From assembly GCA_963698275.1 (NCBI GenBank), contig CAVOQE010000009.1, positions 558,001 to 622,000 of the forward strand: a DNA stretch of 64,000 nt. Direction: 5' to 3'. Numbering within the stretch: position 1 is the first letter of the stretch; each line of letters starts with the position of its first letter. The notes under the pieces were generated by a model. That model was not told where the DNA came from. It searched no databases and worked only from the letters and a program-made list of their open reading frames with translations. The DNA is from Anderseniella sp963698275 (GTDB lineage: Bacteria; Pseudomonadota; Alphaproteobacteria; Rhizobiales; Aestuariivirgaceae). A program made the translations under genes and the position numbers. This document shows positions 8,229 to 17,368 of this stretch, piece after piece.

Positions 8229-9332
8229 TCAATCCGCCATAAAGGACTGAAGGGCATCAATAAACGCGCCGCACCCCGCCTCATCACCGATAGATACCCG
8301 CAATGCACCCGGCAACCCGTAAGCATCCATGCGGCGCACAATCACATTGTTCGATGCCAGAAACCCGTCTGCCTCAGCGGCCGTCTTTGACCCGTCCGAT
8401 GGAAAATGAACCAGCACGAAATTGCCGACACTCGGTGTTACCTTCAGACCCATCGCTTCGACGGCTGCAGTTACTTTCGGCAACCAAATGTCGTTGTGCT
8501 CAACCGCTTTTGCCAGGTGTCCGGCATCGCGGATTGCCGCCGCACCGGCAGCAATTGCCGGCATCGCCACATTGAACGGCCCGCGAATACGGTTCAGCAC
8601 ATCCGCCACGTTGGCCGGACAATAAGCCCACCCCAGACGCAATCCCGCCAGTCCGTAGGCCTTTGAAAACGTACGCGTCATGACCACGTTCTTTGACGTT
8701 GAAACCAGCTCCAGCCCGGCTTCATAGTCATTGCGGCGGACATATTCTGCATAGGCGGCATCCAGCACCAGCAAACAGTCTGCCGGCAGCCCGGCATGAA
8801 GCCGCTTGACCTCGTCAAAGCTGACATAGGTGCCTGTCGGATTGTTCGGATTGGCCAGAAAAACCATGCGGGTCCGGGGTGAAACCGCACCCAGTATTGC
8901 GTCTATGTCAGCCGTGAGATCGCTCTCGGCCACCACCACCGGTGTGGCGCCATTGGCCCGGATGACAATCGGGTAAACCAGAAAACCATGCTCGGTATGA
9001 ATGGCCTCATCACCCGGCTGCAGGTAACCGCTGGCCAGCAACTGCAACAGTTCGTCGGATCCGGCACCGCACACAATGTTGGCCGGATTGATGCCGTAAG
9101 TCTCCGCCAGAGCCTCGCGAACCGCGCCCGACCCGCCGTCAGGATACAATGCAAGGTCCTGCGCACATGCTGCATAGGCCTGCATGGCGGCCGGACTGGG
9201 CCCCAGCGGGGACTCGTTCGATGACAGCTTGTGGACCTTGCCTTGCCCTGATCCACCGGATTTGCCGGGTACATAGGCTGCAATGTCGAGAATGCCATCG
9301 CGTGGACGGGGCATGTCTGTTGTATCGCTCAT
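8229..9332 (-). CDS. hisC: HisC-type aminotransferase (histidinol-phosphate/aromatic)
   Basis: 367 aa fold-type I PLP enzyme. The Schiff-base lysine is K224 in TFSKAYGLAGLRLGW. The PLP ring contacts D191 and Y194 (DAAYAEY) and the NPNNPTGT loop (161-168) are present. The family acts on histidinol phosphate, but HisC paralogues placed beside chorismate mutase and TyrA commonly work on aromatic keto acids. The operon context therefore favours an aromatic or dual substrate. It overlaps the upstream chorismate mutase gene by 4 bp (ATGA), a sign of translational coupling. No other his genes are in the window. Confidence 0.85.
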   Translation of the reverse strand: MSDTTDMPRPRDGILDIAAYVPGKSGGSGQGKVHKLSSNESPLGPSPAAMQAYAACAQDLALYPDGGSGAVREALAETYGINPANIVCGAGSDELLQLLASGYLQPGDEAIHTEHGFLVYPIVIRANGATPVVVAESDLTADIDAILGAVSPRTRMVFLANPNNPTGTYVSFDEVKRLHAGLPADCLLVLDAAYAEYVRRNDYEAGLELVSTSKNVVMTRTFSKAYGLAGLRLGWAYCPANVADVLNRIRGPFNVAMPAIAAGAAAIRDAGHLAKAVEHNDIWLPKVTAAVEAMGLKVTPSVGNFVLVHFPSDGSKTAAEADGFLASNNVIVRRMDAYGLPGALRVSIGDEAGCGAFIDALQSFMAD

Positions 9333-10132
9333 TCTTTGTTCACTTCCATCGCACTGGGATATCTGCCGGCAATTTTAAGCCCCAGGCCACTATTGCCCTT
9401 GAGGCTGACCAGCGGTTGCTCCGACATTTCCAGGTAACCGGGTATCGACGTGAGGTACACGTCATCGGCAAGCTTCAGGTGCCATATCGGTTTGGGTACA
9501 AAGTCGCGCGGCAGCTTGCCGGTCGTAACCAGCAGCGTTTCGTCCTCGCCGGTCGGCTCGCTGGGCGCATGGCCAAGCACCGCAAGTGATCGGCCGGGTT
9601 TGTCAGAACCGGCGGGCAGAACCGCCACCACGCGTGCCGGCTTGCCGTCGGGCGTCTGTTCCAGTACGCCGCGCCAGTCAAGTTTCATCGGCACCACGAC
9701 CAGCACCTGTTCACCTTCTGTAAGCGCGCCGAGCGCAGCCTTCAGCGAGCCCGCTTTTTCAATCGGCACCAGGGATGCAAACAGGTCAGTGGCCTGCCGG
9801 TATCGCAGGTCGCTCATCACTTCCGCAATGGTCACAATGCGCACATCGGCCTGGGCCAGAACGGAAGCCGAAATCACGGTACGCCAGACCCGTTCGATGA
9901 CCGCCAACGGGACACGGCCGGCAGCGACCTCAACCAGCCGGCGCAGGATGACCGCTTCGCGGCCTGGCCGGTACGGCATCCCACCTGTCAGGAGAACCGA
10001 CGTCTTGGCAAGCCGCACCTTTTCACTGGCCGCAAACCGGGCGCACAGCAATTCGACGATCTGCTCATCGATGCTGTCGATCTCCTGTCTGATATCGTTA
10101 AGCTCAGACGTTTGAATATCCGGTTTTTCCAT
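9329..10132 (-). CDS. AroQ-type chorismate mutase with a C-terminal extension
   Basis: 267 aa. Residues about 10-95 form an AroQ chorismate mutase domain (IRQEIDSIDEQIVELLCAR, then the RPGREAVILRRL segment and a second helix with R83), converting chorismate to prephenate. The remaining 170 residues do not look like prephenate dehydratase or any standard ACT domain. Related proteins in rhizobia sit next to HisC and TyrA, as here. It is the first gene of a three-gene leftward operon (chorismate mutase, hisC, tyrA). The C-terminal part may be regulatory or degenerate; I do not assign a function to it. Confidence 0.82.
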   Translation of the reverse strand: MEKPDIQTSELNDIRQEIDSIDEQIVELLCARFAASEKVRLAKTSVLLTGGMPYRPGREAVILRRLVEVAAGRVPLAVIERVWRTVISASVLAQADVRIVTIAEVMSDLRYRQATDLFASLVPIEKAGSLKAALGALTEGEQVLVVVPMKLDWRGVLEQTPDGKPARVVAVLPAGSDKPGRSLAVLGHAPSEPTGEDETLLVTTGKLPRDFVPKPIWHLKLADDVYLTSIPGYLEMSEQPLVSLKGNSGLGLKIAGRYPSAMEVNKE

Positions 10133-10245
10133 CGCGGAAAGCTGCCCATATGAACTTCTGTCGGTGTCGGGGCCATCCCCGCAACGTTGGATGGTTCTAG
10201 AGAGAGCTCACCAAAAAATCAAAGACAAACAAATAACTCAAAATA

Positions 10246-11001
10246 TCAGGTCTGTGACCGGGATCGTATGTTCAACCCCGTTCGCGCCGGTTGCGGGATG
10301 ATGTTAGGCCGCAATGACGGCACCAGCTGGCGTTTTTGCTTGCTGCCGGTTACCGCGTAAACCTGCTTGATCGCCTCAACCATGATCAGTCCCGAAAACC
10401 CCGGCCCGATCCACGATCCCAGCCGCTCACACAATGTGGCACTGCGAACCATGAAACGGCGCTCGCTCGGTGGCATGAACAGCATGGAGGTCCAGCCGGC
10501 CGGTGAAAACTGCGCATTGCGCAAAAGCGTTGTCAGCTGGCCGCGCGAAAACGGCCGGCCATGCCCGAACGGCGTATTGTCAAACCGCGCCCAGAGACCG
10601 CGTCGGTTCGGGACGATAAACACCGCACGCCCCTGTGGCGCCAGCACACGCCACAGTTCGCGCAACAGGTCAGGCAACTGATCGGTCAGTTCCAGCCCAT
10701 GCACCACCAGCACGAAGTCCATGCTGCCGTCTGCCAGGGGCAGGCACGCTTCATCCACCAGGGCACTGGCGCTGTTGCCTTTAGCCGGCCAGTGTACGAC
10801 GCCCTGACGTGCCGGCATCATTGCCATCACATTGCGTCCCTCGTCGGCCAGCACGTCCAGATAGGGTGTGCAATAGCCAAGCCCCAATACGCGCGCGCCC
10901 TGCAATCCGCGCAATCTGGCGCGAAGCCGCGACACAACAATACGACGCGTTGCATGGCCAAGCCTGCTGGCGTAAAATTCTTTCAGATCGACAACATCCA
11001 T
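10246..11001 (-). CDS. Class I SAM-dependent methyltransferase
   Basis: 251 aa. A Methyltransf_11-type core includes motif I RVLGLGYCTPYLDVL at about 36-50 and a strand-4 region near SMDFVLVVHGLE. Motif I (GLGYCTP) departs from the usual GxGxG, so SAM binding should be treated as probable rather than certain. The basic C-terminal tail is rich in Arg, Pro and Gln. It is divergent from glyoxalase II (gloB), separated by 44 bp, a pairing that recurs in rhizobia. The substrate is unknown. Confidence 0.75.
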   Translation of the reverse strand: MDVVDLKEFYASRLGHATRRIVVSRLRARLRGLQGARVLGLGYCTPYLDVLADEGRNVMAMMPARQGVVHWPAKGNSASALVDEACLPLADGSMDFVLVVHGLELTDQLPDLLRELWRVLAPQGRAVFIVPNRRGLWARFDNTPFGHGRPFSRGQLTTLLRNAQFSPAGWTSMLFMPPSERRFMVRSATLCERLGSWIGPGFSGLIMVEAIKQVYAVTGSKQKRQLVPSLRPNIIPQPARTGLNIRSRSQT

Positions 11002-11045
11002 AACCCGAACCTAGCGCAATCTCACCCCGTTACAACAGGATCAAC

Positions 11046-11774
11046 ATGTCCAGTCTTCAGTACCATCTGTTTCCGGCCCTCAGCGACAATTATGGCGTGC
11101 TCATGCATTGTCCCGAAACCGGGCAAACCGCCTCGATTGATGCACCCGAAGCCGCAGCCGTCGAAAAGGCGTTGGCAGATACCGGTTGGCAGCTCACCCA
11201 TATACTGATCACCCATCATCATCATGACCATGTCGGTGGCGTAGTTGAACTCAGGAACAAATGGAATTGCGCCGTTGTCGGCAGCGCCGAGGAGCCCAAT
11301 GCGCTGCCCGGTCTGACCGACACCGTGGCACCGGGCGGTACATATGATTTCGCCGGCCACATCGCGCAGATCATCGCCACACCCGGCCATACGCTCGGCC
11401 ACATCACCTGGCATTTCGCTGATGACGGGGTCGCATTTGCCGGAGACACGCTGTTCACGCTGGGCTGCGGACGGGTGTTTGAAGGAACCATGGAACAGAT
11501 GTGGTCATCCCTGCAGGTGTTCGAGGCCATGCCGCCTGAAACAATCGTTTACAGCGGCCATGAATACACAGCCGCCAATGCAGAATTTGCCCTGAGCATC
11601 GAACCCGACAACGCGGCATTGCGCGCCCGCGCCCAAAAAATTTCTGAACTTCGCGCCGCCGGCAAACCGACCGTGCCGACCACTATTGCCGAGGAAATGC
11701 AAACCAATCCGTTCCTTCGCGCAGGCTCAGCTGCTCGGTTCGCAGAAGTGCGAAAAGCCAAGGACAGCTTTTAA
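11046..11774 (+). CDS. gloB: Hydroxyacylglutathione hydrolase (glyoxalase II)
   Basis: 242 aa metallo-beta-lactamase-fold enzyme that hydrolyses S-D-lactoylglutathione to lactate and glutathione in methylglyoxal detoxification. The metal-binding THHHHDH motif is at 56-62, followed by the later ligands in TPGHTLGH, FAGDTLF and YSGHEYT. The C-terminal glutathione-binding domain ends with the family hallmark NPFLR. Length is typical. It is transcribed rightwards, divergent from a methyltransferase, and is probably a single-gene unit, since the antiporter downstream runs the other way. Confidence 0.93.
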   Translation: MSSLQYHLFPALSDNYGVLMHCPETGQTASIDAPEAAAVEKALADTGWQLTHILITHHHHDHVGGVVELRNKWNCAVVGSAEEPNALPGLTDTVAPGGTYDFAGHIAQIIATPGHTLGHITWHFADDGVAFAGDTLFTLGCGRVFEGTMEQMWSSLQVFEAMPPETIVYSGHEYTAANAEFALSIEPDNAALRARAQKISELRAAGKPTVPTTIAEEMQTNPFLRAGSAARFAEVRKAKDSF

Positions 11775-11794
11775 ACCCTTTGGATCAGCCCGGA

Positions 11795-12736
11795 TCAGGC
11801 AACGACGGCATAGATGAAAGTGACATAACCTGCCAGGAACGCAAAGCCGACGCGCTTGCCGAACCGCTTCACCACCACGGCGAGGAAGAACACCACCAGT
11901 GACACACCGATCATCACCGGTATGTCGACCTTGAGCATTTGATCTGACACCGGGATCGGCGAAATCACCGCCGTGATCCCGGCAATGCCCAGAACGTTGT
12001 AGATGTTTGACCCCAATACGTTGCCCAGTGCGATGTCCGAGTGCTTTCGCATGGCGGCGATGACCGACGTCGCCAGTTCCGGCAGCGAGGTGCCGATGGC
12101 AACCAGCGTCAGTCCGACGACCTCGTCAGACACCTCGAACGACTTGGCGACGATGATGGCATTGTCGACCAGCAGCTTGCCGCCGAACAGCACAGCCGCC
12201 GTGCCGCACGCCACAAACAGTATGTCCACCCAGATCGACTTGGCGGGCTTCGGCAGATCATCACCCGGATCCACTGCCTTCTTGCCGTTCTTCTTGCGGT
12301 CGGAATACAGCAGAAAACCCATATAGGTGACAAGGATGGCAATGAAGATCAGTCCCCATGTCAGCGACAGCACGCCTGAATAACACGCCACGCCCAGCAA
12401 GGCCGCGGTGAAGATCATGAAGAAGCCGTCCCGGAAAATGGCCGCATCCGAACACACGATCGGGTAGATCACCGCGCCGACGCCGAGTATCAGCAGTATG
12501 TTGGCAATATTCGACCCGACCACATTGCCCATGGCGATACCGGGTGCGCCGGCGAGCGCGGCCTGGATCGAGGCAACCAGTTCCGGCACCGAGGTACCGA
12601 AGCCGACAATGATGATGCCGACCACCAGGTTGGACAAACCGAGGCGCAGGGCAAGTGCTGCAGCGCCACGCACCAGAAACTCACCACCGGCCAGCAGCAG
12701 AACGAACCCTGCCAGCAATCCGAGAAATACTATCAT
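11795..12736 (-). CDS. Calcium/sodium antiporter (CaCA family, YrbG-like)
   Basis: 313 aa integral membrane exchanger with about ten helices. The two inverted alpha repeats are clear: GFGTSVPELVAS near residue 45 and AIGTSLPELATS near 215, each followed by a GNVxGSNIxN segment. These acidic and polar residues form the cation sites that swap Ca2+ for Na+ or H+. A hydrophilic loop (about 145-165, rich in K and D) separates the halves. It lies downstream of phaB on the same strand, but 155 bp with a perfect 34-bp palindrome separate them, so it probably has its own promoter. Confidence 0.9.
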   Translation of the reverse strand: MIVFLGLLAGFVLLLAGGEFLVRGAAALALRLGLSNLVVGIIIVGFGTSVPELVASIQAALAGAPGIAMGNVVGSNIANILLILGVGAVIYPIVCSDAAIFRDGFFMIFTAALLGVACYSGVLSLTWGLIFIAILVTYMGFLLYSDRKKNGKKAVDPGDDLPKPAKSIWVDILFVACGTAAVLFGGKLLVDNAIIVAKSFEVSDEVVGLTLVAIGTSLPELATSVIAAMRKHSDIALGNVLGSNIYNVLGIAGITAVISPIPVSDQMLKVDIPVMIGVSLVVFFLAVVVKRFGKRVGFAFLAGYVTFIYAVVA

Positions 12737-12766
12737 CAGCCCCTTGCCTGCATACCCCTGAAATCA

Positions 12767-12800
12767 GAGCAACGTGAGGCGCGCGCGCCTCACGTTGCTC
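12767..12800. repeat. Perfect 34-bp palindrome between phaB and the antiporter gene
   Basis: Two uninterrupted 17-base arms, starting GAGCAACGTGAGGCGCG and ending with its exact reverse complement. In RNA it would form a very strong hairpin. No T-run follows on either strand, so it is a poor classical terminator, though it could end phaAB transcripts. Its ends (AGAGCAAC and GTTGCTC) match the outer arms of hairpin B in the dispersed repeats, which suggests a relative of that family with a different core. Confidence 0.75.
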
Positions 12801-12891
12801 CGGGTGTTATCTAGGTGACTTGCCGCCAGATTAAAAGGGCAGCAGAACCAAATCTGCTGCCCCTGATCACGCTGGCAAACTGCCTGACCTG

Positions 12892-13617
12892 TTACATCAT
12901 GTACTGGCCGCCATTGGCGGAGATGGTCGAACCGGTAATGAACCCTGCATCATCGCCCACCAGGAACAGCACGCACCTGGCAATTTCTTCCGGCTCACCG
13001 AGCCGTCCAACCGGAATGTGCGGCAGGATCGCCTTGTCGAGTACATCTTGCGGAATGGCGCGAACCATCTCCGTGCCAATGTAGCCGGGGCATATCGCAT
13101 TGACGGTAATACCCTTCTTGGCGCCTTCCTGGGCCAGTGCCTTGACGAAACCAATGTCACCCGCCTTGGCAGCGGAATAGTTCGCCTGGCCCATCTGGCC
13201 CTTCTGGCCGTTGATCGAGGAAATACACACCACTCTGCCAAAGCCGCGCTCACGCATGCCTTCCCAGACCGGGCGCGTCATGTTGAACAGCGAATTGAGA
13301 TTGGTATTGATCACCGCATTCCAGTTTTCCGGCGTCATCTTGTGAAACATGGAATCGCGCGTGATACCGGCATTGTTGACCAGTATGTCCACCGGACCGA
13401 AATCGTTCTCGATGGTCTTCAGCGCGGTTTCGCAGGCGCCGTAGTCGCCAACGTCCCACTTCATGACTTCAATTCCGGTCTGCGCCTTGAAATTCGTGGC
13501 GGCCTCATCATTGCCGGCATAGCTGGCAACAACCTTGTAACCGGCATCCTTCAGCGCTGTGGCAATGGCTGCACCAATACCCCGGGTTCCCCCGGTCACG
13601 ACTGCAATACGTGACAT
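12892..13617 (-). CDS. phaB: Acetoacetyl-CoA reductase
   Basis: 241 aa short-chain dehydrogenase that reduces acetoacetyl-CoA to (R)-3-hydroxybutyryl-CoA with NADPH. The cofactor loop TGGTRGIG is at 8-15, NNAG at 81-84, and the catalytic residues are S133/S134, Y147 and K151 (YSAAK). The C-terminus SANGGQYMM is typical of PhaB. It lies 34 bp downstream of phaA on the same strand, forming the phaAB operon. Its product feeds PHB synthesis and, after dehydration to crotonyl-CoA, the ethylmalonyl-CoA pathway encoded at 41.5-49 kb. Confidence 0.95.
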   Translation of the reverse strand: MSRIAVVTGGTRGIGAAIATALKDAGYKVVASYAGNDEAATNFKAQTGIEVMKWDVGDYGACETALKTIENDFGPVDILVNNAGITRDSMFHKMTPENWNAVINTNLNSLFNMTRPVWEGMRERGFGRVVCISSINGQKGQMGQANYSAAKAGDIGFVKALAQEGAKKGITVNAICPGYIGTEMVRAIPQDVLDKAILPHIPVGRLGEPEEIARCVLFLVGDDAGFITGSTISANGGQYMM

Positions 13618-13651
13618 GTCATTTTTCTCCCTGTTTTATTATTGAACTATA

Positions 13652-14839
13652 TCAGTCGCGCTCCACGCACATGGCAACACCCATGCCACCGCCGATGCAC
13701 AGTGTGGCGAGGCCCTTCTTGGCATCGCGCTTCTGCATCTCATGCAGCAAGGTGACGAACACGCGCGCACCCGACGCGCCGATGGGATGGCCGATCGCGA
13801 TTGCGCCGCCATTGACGTTCACAATGTCCGGGTTCCAGCCCATGTCCTTGTTGACCGCACAGGCCTGGGCGGCAAAAGCTTCATTGGCTTCGACCAGGTC
13901 AAGATCCTCGACCTTCCAGCCGGCCTTCTTGAGTGCCGCACGCGATGCGGGGATCGGGCCTGTACCCATGATGGCCGGGTCAACACCGACATTTGCCCAC
14001 GATGCAATCCGGGCCAGCGGTGTCAGGCCGCGCTTTTTGGCCTCTGCAGCACTCATCAGGATAACCGCCGCAGCGCCGTCATTGATGCCGGATGCGTTGG
14101 CCGCCGTAACCGAACCGTCCTTGTCAAAGGCCGGGCGCAGCTTGCCGACTGACTCTTTCGTCGTGCCGTGCTTGATGTATTCGTCCTGGTCAACCACCAC
14201 GTCGCCCTTGCGGGTGCTGATCGTAACCGGGCAGATTTCATCGGTGAACTTGCCGGCTTTCTGTGCTGCTTCCGCCTTGTTCTGTGACGCAACGGCAAAA
14301 TCATCCTGCTGGTCGCGAGTGATCTGCCACTGCTTTGCGACGTTTTCCGCCGTGGTGCCCATGTGATAGCCATTGAAGGCATCCCACAGACCGTCCTTGA
14401 TCATGGTGTCGATCATCTTGTAGTCACCCATCTTCACGCCATTGCGAAGGTGCTGGCAATGTGGGGCCTGGCTCATCGACTCCTGCCCTCCGGCAGCGAC
14501 GATATTCGCATCACCACTGGCAATCTGCTGCATGCCCAGCGCAACCGCCCGCAGGCCGGAGCCGCACAACTGGTTCATGCCCCATGCCGGGCTTTCAACC
14601 GGGATGCCGGCATTCACCGAGGCCTGCCGCGCCGGGTTCTGGCCGGCGCCAGCGGTAAGAATCTGGCCCAGGATCACTTCATCAATGTCTTTGCCTTCAA
14701 GACCGGCGCGCTCCATCGCAGCCTTTAGCGCGGTGGTGCCAAGTTCAGACGCCAGCAACGGGCTCAGAGCTCCGTTGAAAGAGCCAACCGGGGTGCGGGC
14801 TGCCGAGACAACAACAACATCATTATCGGAAGTAGGCAT
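13652..14839 (-). CDS. phaA: Acetyl-CoA acetyltransferase (beta-ketothiolase)
   Basis: 395 aa from ATG 14839, preferred because AGGA lies 8 nt upstream; in-frame ATGs at 14845 and 14848 would give up to 398 aa. It condenses two acetyl-CoA to acetoacetyl-CoA. The acyl-carrying cysteine is in MNQLCGSGLR, and the second and third active-site motifs GHPIGASG and CIGGGMG are intact. It heads the leftward phaAB operon and is divergent from phaR, with candidate operator sites in the shared 287-bp region. It serves both PHB storage and the entry step of the ethylmalonyl-CoA pathway. Confidence 0.95.
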   Translation of the reverse strand: MPTSDNDVVVVSAARTPVGSFNGALSPLLASELGTTALKAAMERAGLEGKDIDEVILGQILTAGAGQNPARQASVNAGIPVESPAWGMNQLCGSGLRAVALGMQQIASGDANIVAAGGQESMSQAPHCQHLRNGVKMGDYKMIDTMIKDGLWDAFNGYHMGTTAENVAKQWQITRDQQDDFAVASQNKAEAAQKAGKFTDEICPVTISTRKGDVVVDQDEYIKHGTTKESVGKLRPAFDKDGSVTAANASGINDGAAAVILMSAAEAKKRGLTPLARIASWANVGVDPAIMGTGPIPASRAALKKAGWKVEDLDLVEANEAFAAQACAVNKDMGWNPDIVNVNGGAIAIGHPIGASGARVFVTLLHEMQKRDAKKGLATLCIGGGMGVAMCVERD

Positions 14840-14907
14840 GGGCATCATCCTTTATACTGGGTAAAATACGCTTTCAGAATTGCGACACACTTGCCCCAAC
14901 GAAACCC

Positions 14908-14924
14908 ATTGTGCAATGCACAAT
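14908..14924. promoter_or_regulatory. Inverted repeat, candidate PhaR/RamB-type operator (phaA-phaR)
   Basis: Perfect inverted repeat ATTGTGCA-A-TGCACAAT in the region shared by the divergent phaA and phaR genes, 69 bp upstream of the phaA start. It contains the core TGC-AAT-GCA. PhaR of Paracoccus is known to bind TGC-rich sites close to CTGC-N3-GCAG. The same TGC-N3-GCA core recurs upstream of phaR (15057), ecm (43629), ccr (44161) and mcd (47505). Confidence 0.55.
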
Positions 14925-15056
14925 TAGTCGCGGTCTGTGCGGCATATGAACCGGCACAACGGCCAAGCAGGAACACAGCACACACGATTTACCCCAATCC
15001 AGTCAATGGAAACTCATCATCACGTTGCTCGACAAGCATGCAAAGCCGTGTATATG

Positions 15057-15067
15057 CTGCAATGCAA
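15057..15067. promoter_or_regulatory. CTGC-N3-GCAA site upstream of phaR
   Basis: CTGC-AAT-GCAA, seven of eight fixed bases matching the CTGC-N3-GCAG pattern reported for PhaR. It ends 59 bp before the phaR start, where an autorepression operator would be expected. Confidence 0.5.
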
Positions 15068-15126
15068 AGACGGCTTCGAACCGGATCAGGCTGTCCCCTT
15101 CATCCTAAGACCACAGAGTAGCAAAT

Positions 15127-15741
15127 ATGTCCGACGACAAGAGCGACCCGATTGTCATAAAAAAATATGCAAACAGACGTCTCTACAATACCGCAAGTTC
15201 TGCCTATGTGACGCTTGATGACCTTTCGCAGATGGTCAAGGACGGAAGTGATTTCGTCGTGCATGACGCCAAGAGCGGTGAAAACATCACCCGTCAGGTG
15301 CTGACGCAGATCATCTTTGAAGAAGAGGCTAAAGGAGAGAACCTTCTGCCCATCGACTTCCTGCGCCAGCTCATCCGCTTTTACGGCGACAGCATGCAGG
15401 CATTCGTTCCGAGCTACCTGCAGTTCTCCATGGACCACCTGACCCGCGAGCATGAGCGGCTTCGCGAGGAAATGGTGGGGACCCCCGGGGTCGAGATGAT
15501 AAAATCCATGGAAGATCAGGCACGCAAGAACATGGCAATGTTCCAGGACGCCATGCAATTGTTCAATCCATTTGCCACCATGCAGAATGCAAACGGCGCT
15601 GCGGCCGGAACCGCGGACGAAGCGGTCAAGCCTGAAACCAAGGTTGCGCCCGACGCATCGTCCGATACGGATCTCAACGAACTGCGCAGCCAGATCAAGA
15701 CGATGCAGTCCCAGATCGAAAAACTGGCCGGCAAGGACTGA
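15127..15741 (+). CDS. phaR: Polyhydroxyalkanoate synthesis repressor PhaR
   Basis: 204 aa. The N-terminal PHB/PHA accumulation regulator DNA-binding domain (about 8-70) carries the diagnostic IKKYANRRLYNT and YVTLDDLSQMV. The following PHB_acc domain (about 70-110) has IDFLRQLIRFYGDSMQ, and the C-terminus ends in a coiled-coil-like segment after an Ala/Thr/Glu-rich linker. PhaR represses phasin and its own gene, and leaves DNA when PHB granules form. In several alphaproteobacteria (called AniA in rhizobia) it also directs carbon flow more widely. It is divergent from phaAB. No strong ribosome site precedes ATG 15127. Confidence 0.93.
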   Translation: MSDDKSDPIVIKKYANRRLYNTASSAYVTLDDLSQMVKDGSDFVVHDAKSGENITRQVLTQIIFEEEAKGENLLPIDFLRQLIRFYGDSMQAFVPSYLQFSMDHLTREHERLREEMVGTPGVEMIKSMEDQARKNMAMFQDAMQLFNPFATMQNANGAAAGTADEAVKPETKVAPDASSDTDLNELRSQIKTMQSQIEKLAGKD

Positions 15742-15781
15742 TTTCCGGGGCCTCTACCGGATTTTGGCTGCCGGTTCAGGA

Positions 15782-17368
15782 TCAATACCCGGTCGCAAAA
15801 CCGTCCTTGCGCGGTTCAGAGCCCGCACACAGCATATTGCTGTCAGGATCAATCGAGATGATCTGCCCGCCGCCATAAGGCTCTTCCGGGCGATGAACCG
15901 TGTGCCCCAGCGCTGCCAGCCCGTCTGCCACGTGCTGCGGCACCCCCTGTTCAAGCCCCACCTGCCCGTCTTCGTGAAAGGCCCGCGGAAACTCCAGCGC
16001 TTCCTGCGGATCCATACCATAGACATAGCGGTTCACCATCATCGCCACATGCCCCATCGGCTGATAGGCACCGCCCATCACGCCGAACGACTGCACGATC
16101 CTGCCGTTTTCGCGCACCATGGCAGGAATGATGGTGTGCAGCGGCCGTTTGCCGGGGCCAATACAGTTTGGATGACCGGGCACGGCGGAGAACCCGGCAC
16201 CCCGGTTCTGCAAGGTGATGCCGGTCTTCGGTGTGACAACGCCCGATCCGAATCCGTGATAGATCGAGTTGATGAACGACACCGCCATGCGATCCTTGTC
16301 CACGACACTCAGATAGACCGTATCGGAACCCGGCAGCGGCACCACGTCTTCCGGTTCGGGGATCGCGGCGTCCATCGAGATTTGGGCTGCCAGCCTGTCT
16401 GTCATTGTGTCGGATAAGAGCTCTTCGACCGGCACGTCCGCAAAATCCTGATCGGCAATATGGCGATTGCGAATAACCCATGCCAACCGGATGGCTTCAA
16501 TTTCCAGATGGCGCCGTTCAACACTTTCAGGCGCATACCGAGACAGATCGAACCGGCCAAGAATGTTGAGCGCCACCAGCGCTGTCAGTCCGGTTCCGTT
16601 CGGTGGTATCTCGAGAATTTCCCGGCCCTGATACATCGTGCTGATCGGTGTCACCCAGGAGGCTTTTGTTGCAGCCAGATCTTCCAGGGTAATCAGGCTG
16701 CCCCTGGCCTTGAGCGTTGCAACAATATCTTCAGCCACTTCACCAAGGTAAAATCCATCGCGTCCGTTTTGCGCAATGATCTCCAGTGTGTCGGCCAGTG
16801 CCGGCTGTTTCACCAGTTGTCCCGCCGCAGGCGCCTTGCCGTCGGGCAGGTAATGCATCCGGCCACCTTCGTCGAGGCCGATGAAGTCCGCCAGCCCGGC
16901 CCAGTCACTCGCGGTTCTTGGGCCGACAGGATGCCCTTCGCGCGCCAGCGCGATGGCCGGCTGCAGCAGATCGCCCAACGATCTTGTCCCGAACCGTTCC
17001 AGCAGCGCTGCCCAGCCATCCACCGCACCGGGCACCGTAATGGCGTGGACATTGTCTGGCGCAATTTCATCCAGGCCGGACGCCTTCAGCCATGCCGCGT
17101 CGGCATCAGCACTTGCACGGCCGGATCCGTTGAGGCCCGTCACTTCACCGTCCGGCGTGCCGATCAACGCAAAACAGTCGCCACCGATCGCCGTCATTTG
17201 CGGCTCGGTTATGCACAACACCGCCGATGCGGCGATGGCGGCATCTGCTGCATTGCCGCCTGCCCGCAAAACATCGAGCGCCGCCAATGACGCCTGGGGC
17301 GACGACGTTGCCACACACGCCTCGGCCGCATACACTGCAGATCGTCCCGATACATGAAAATTTCTCAT
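15782..17368 (-). CDS. ggt: Gamma-glutamyltransferase family protein
   Basis: 528 aa Ntn hydrolase precursor. The probable self-cleavage and nucleophile residue is T350 in PGSDTVYLSVVD, giving a large chain of about 349 and a small chain of about 179 residues. NGSGRA, DGWA and GVMGGAYQPMGH motifs fit the family. There is no signal peptide, unlike periplasmic E. coli Ggt, so it is probably cytoplasmic. Related enzymes act on other amides (for example oxamate hydrolase HpxW), so glutathione is not certain as substrate. It converges with phaR (40 bp gap) and is divergent from fhs. Confidence 0.85.
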   Translation of the reverse strand: MRNFHVSGRSAVYAAEACVATSSPQASLAALDVLRAGGNAADAAIAASAVLCITEPQMTAIGGDCFALIGTPDGEVTGLNGSGRASADADAAWLKASGLDEIAPDNVHAITVPGAVDGWAALLERFGTRSLGDLLQPAIALAREGHPVGPRTASDWAGLADFIGLDEGGRMHYLPDGKAPAAGQLVKQPALADTLEIIAQNGRDGFYLGEVAEDIVATLKARGSLITLEDLAATKASWVTPISTMYQGREILEIPPNGTGLTALVALNILGRFDLSRYAPESVERRHLEIEAIRLAWVIRNRHIADQDFADVPVEELLSDTMTDRLAAQISMDAAIPEPEDVVPLPGSDTVYLSVVDKDRMAVSFINSIYHGFGSGVVTPKTGITLQNRGAGFSAVPGHPNCIGPGKRPLHTIIPAMVRENGRIVQSFGVMGGAYQPMGHVAMMVNRYVYGMDPQEALEFPRAFHEDGQVGLEQGVPQHVADGLAALGHTVHRPEEPYGGGQIISIDPDSNMLCAGSEPRKDGFATGY

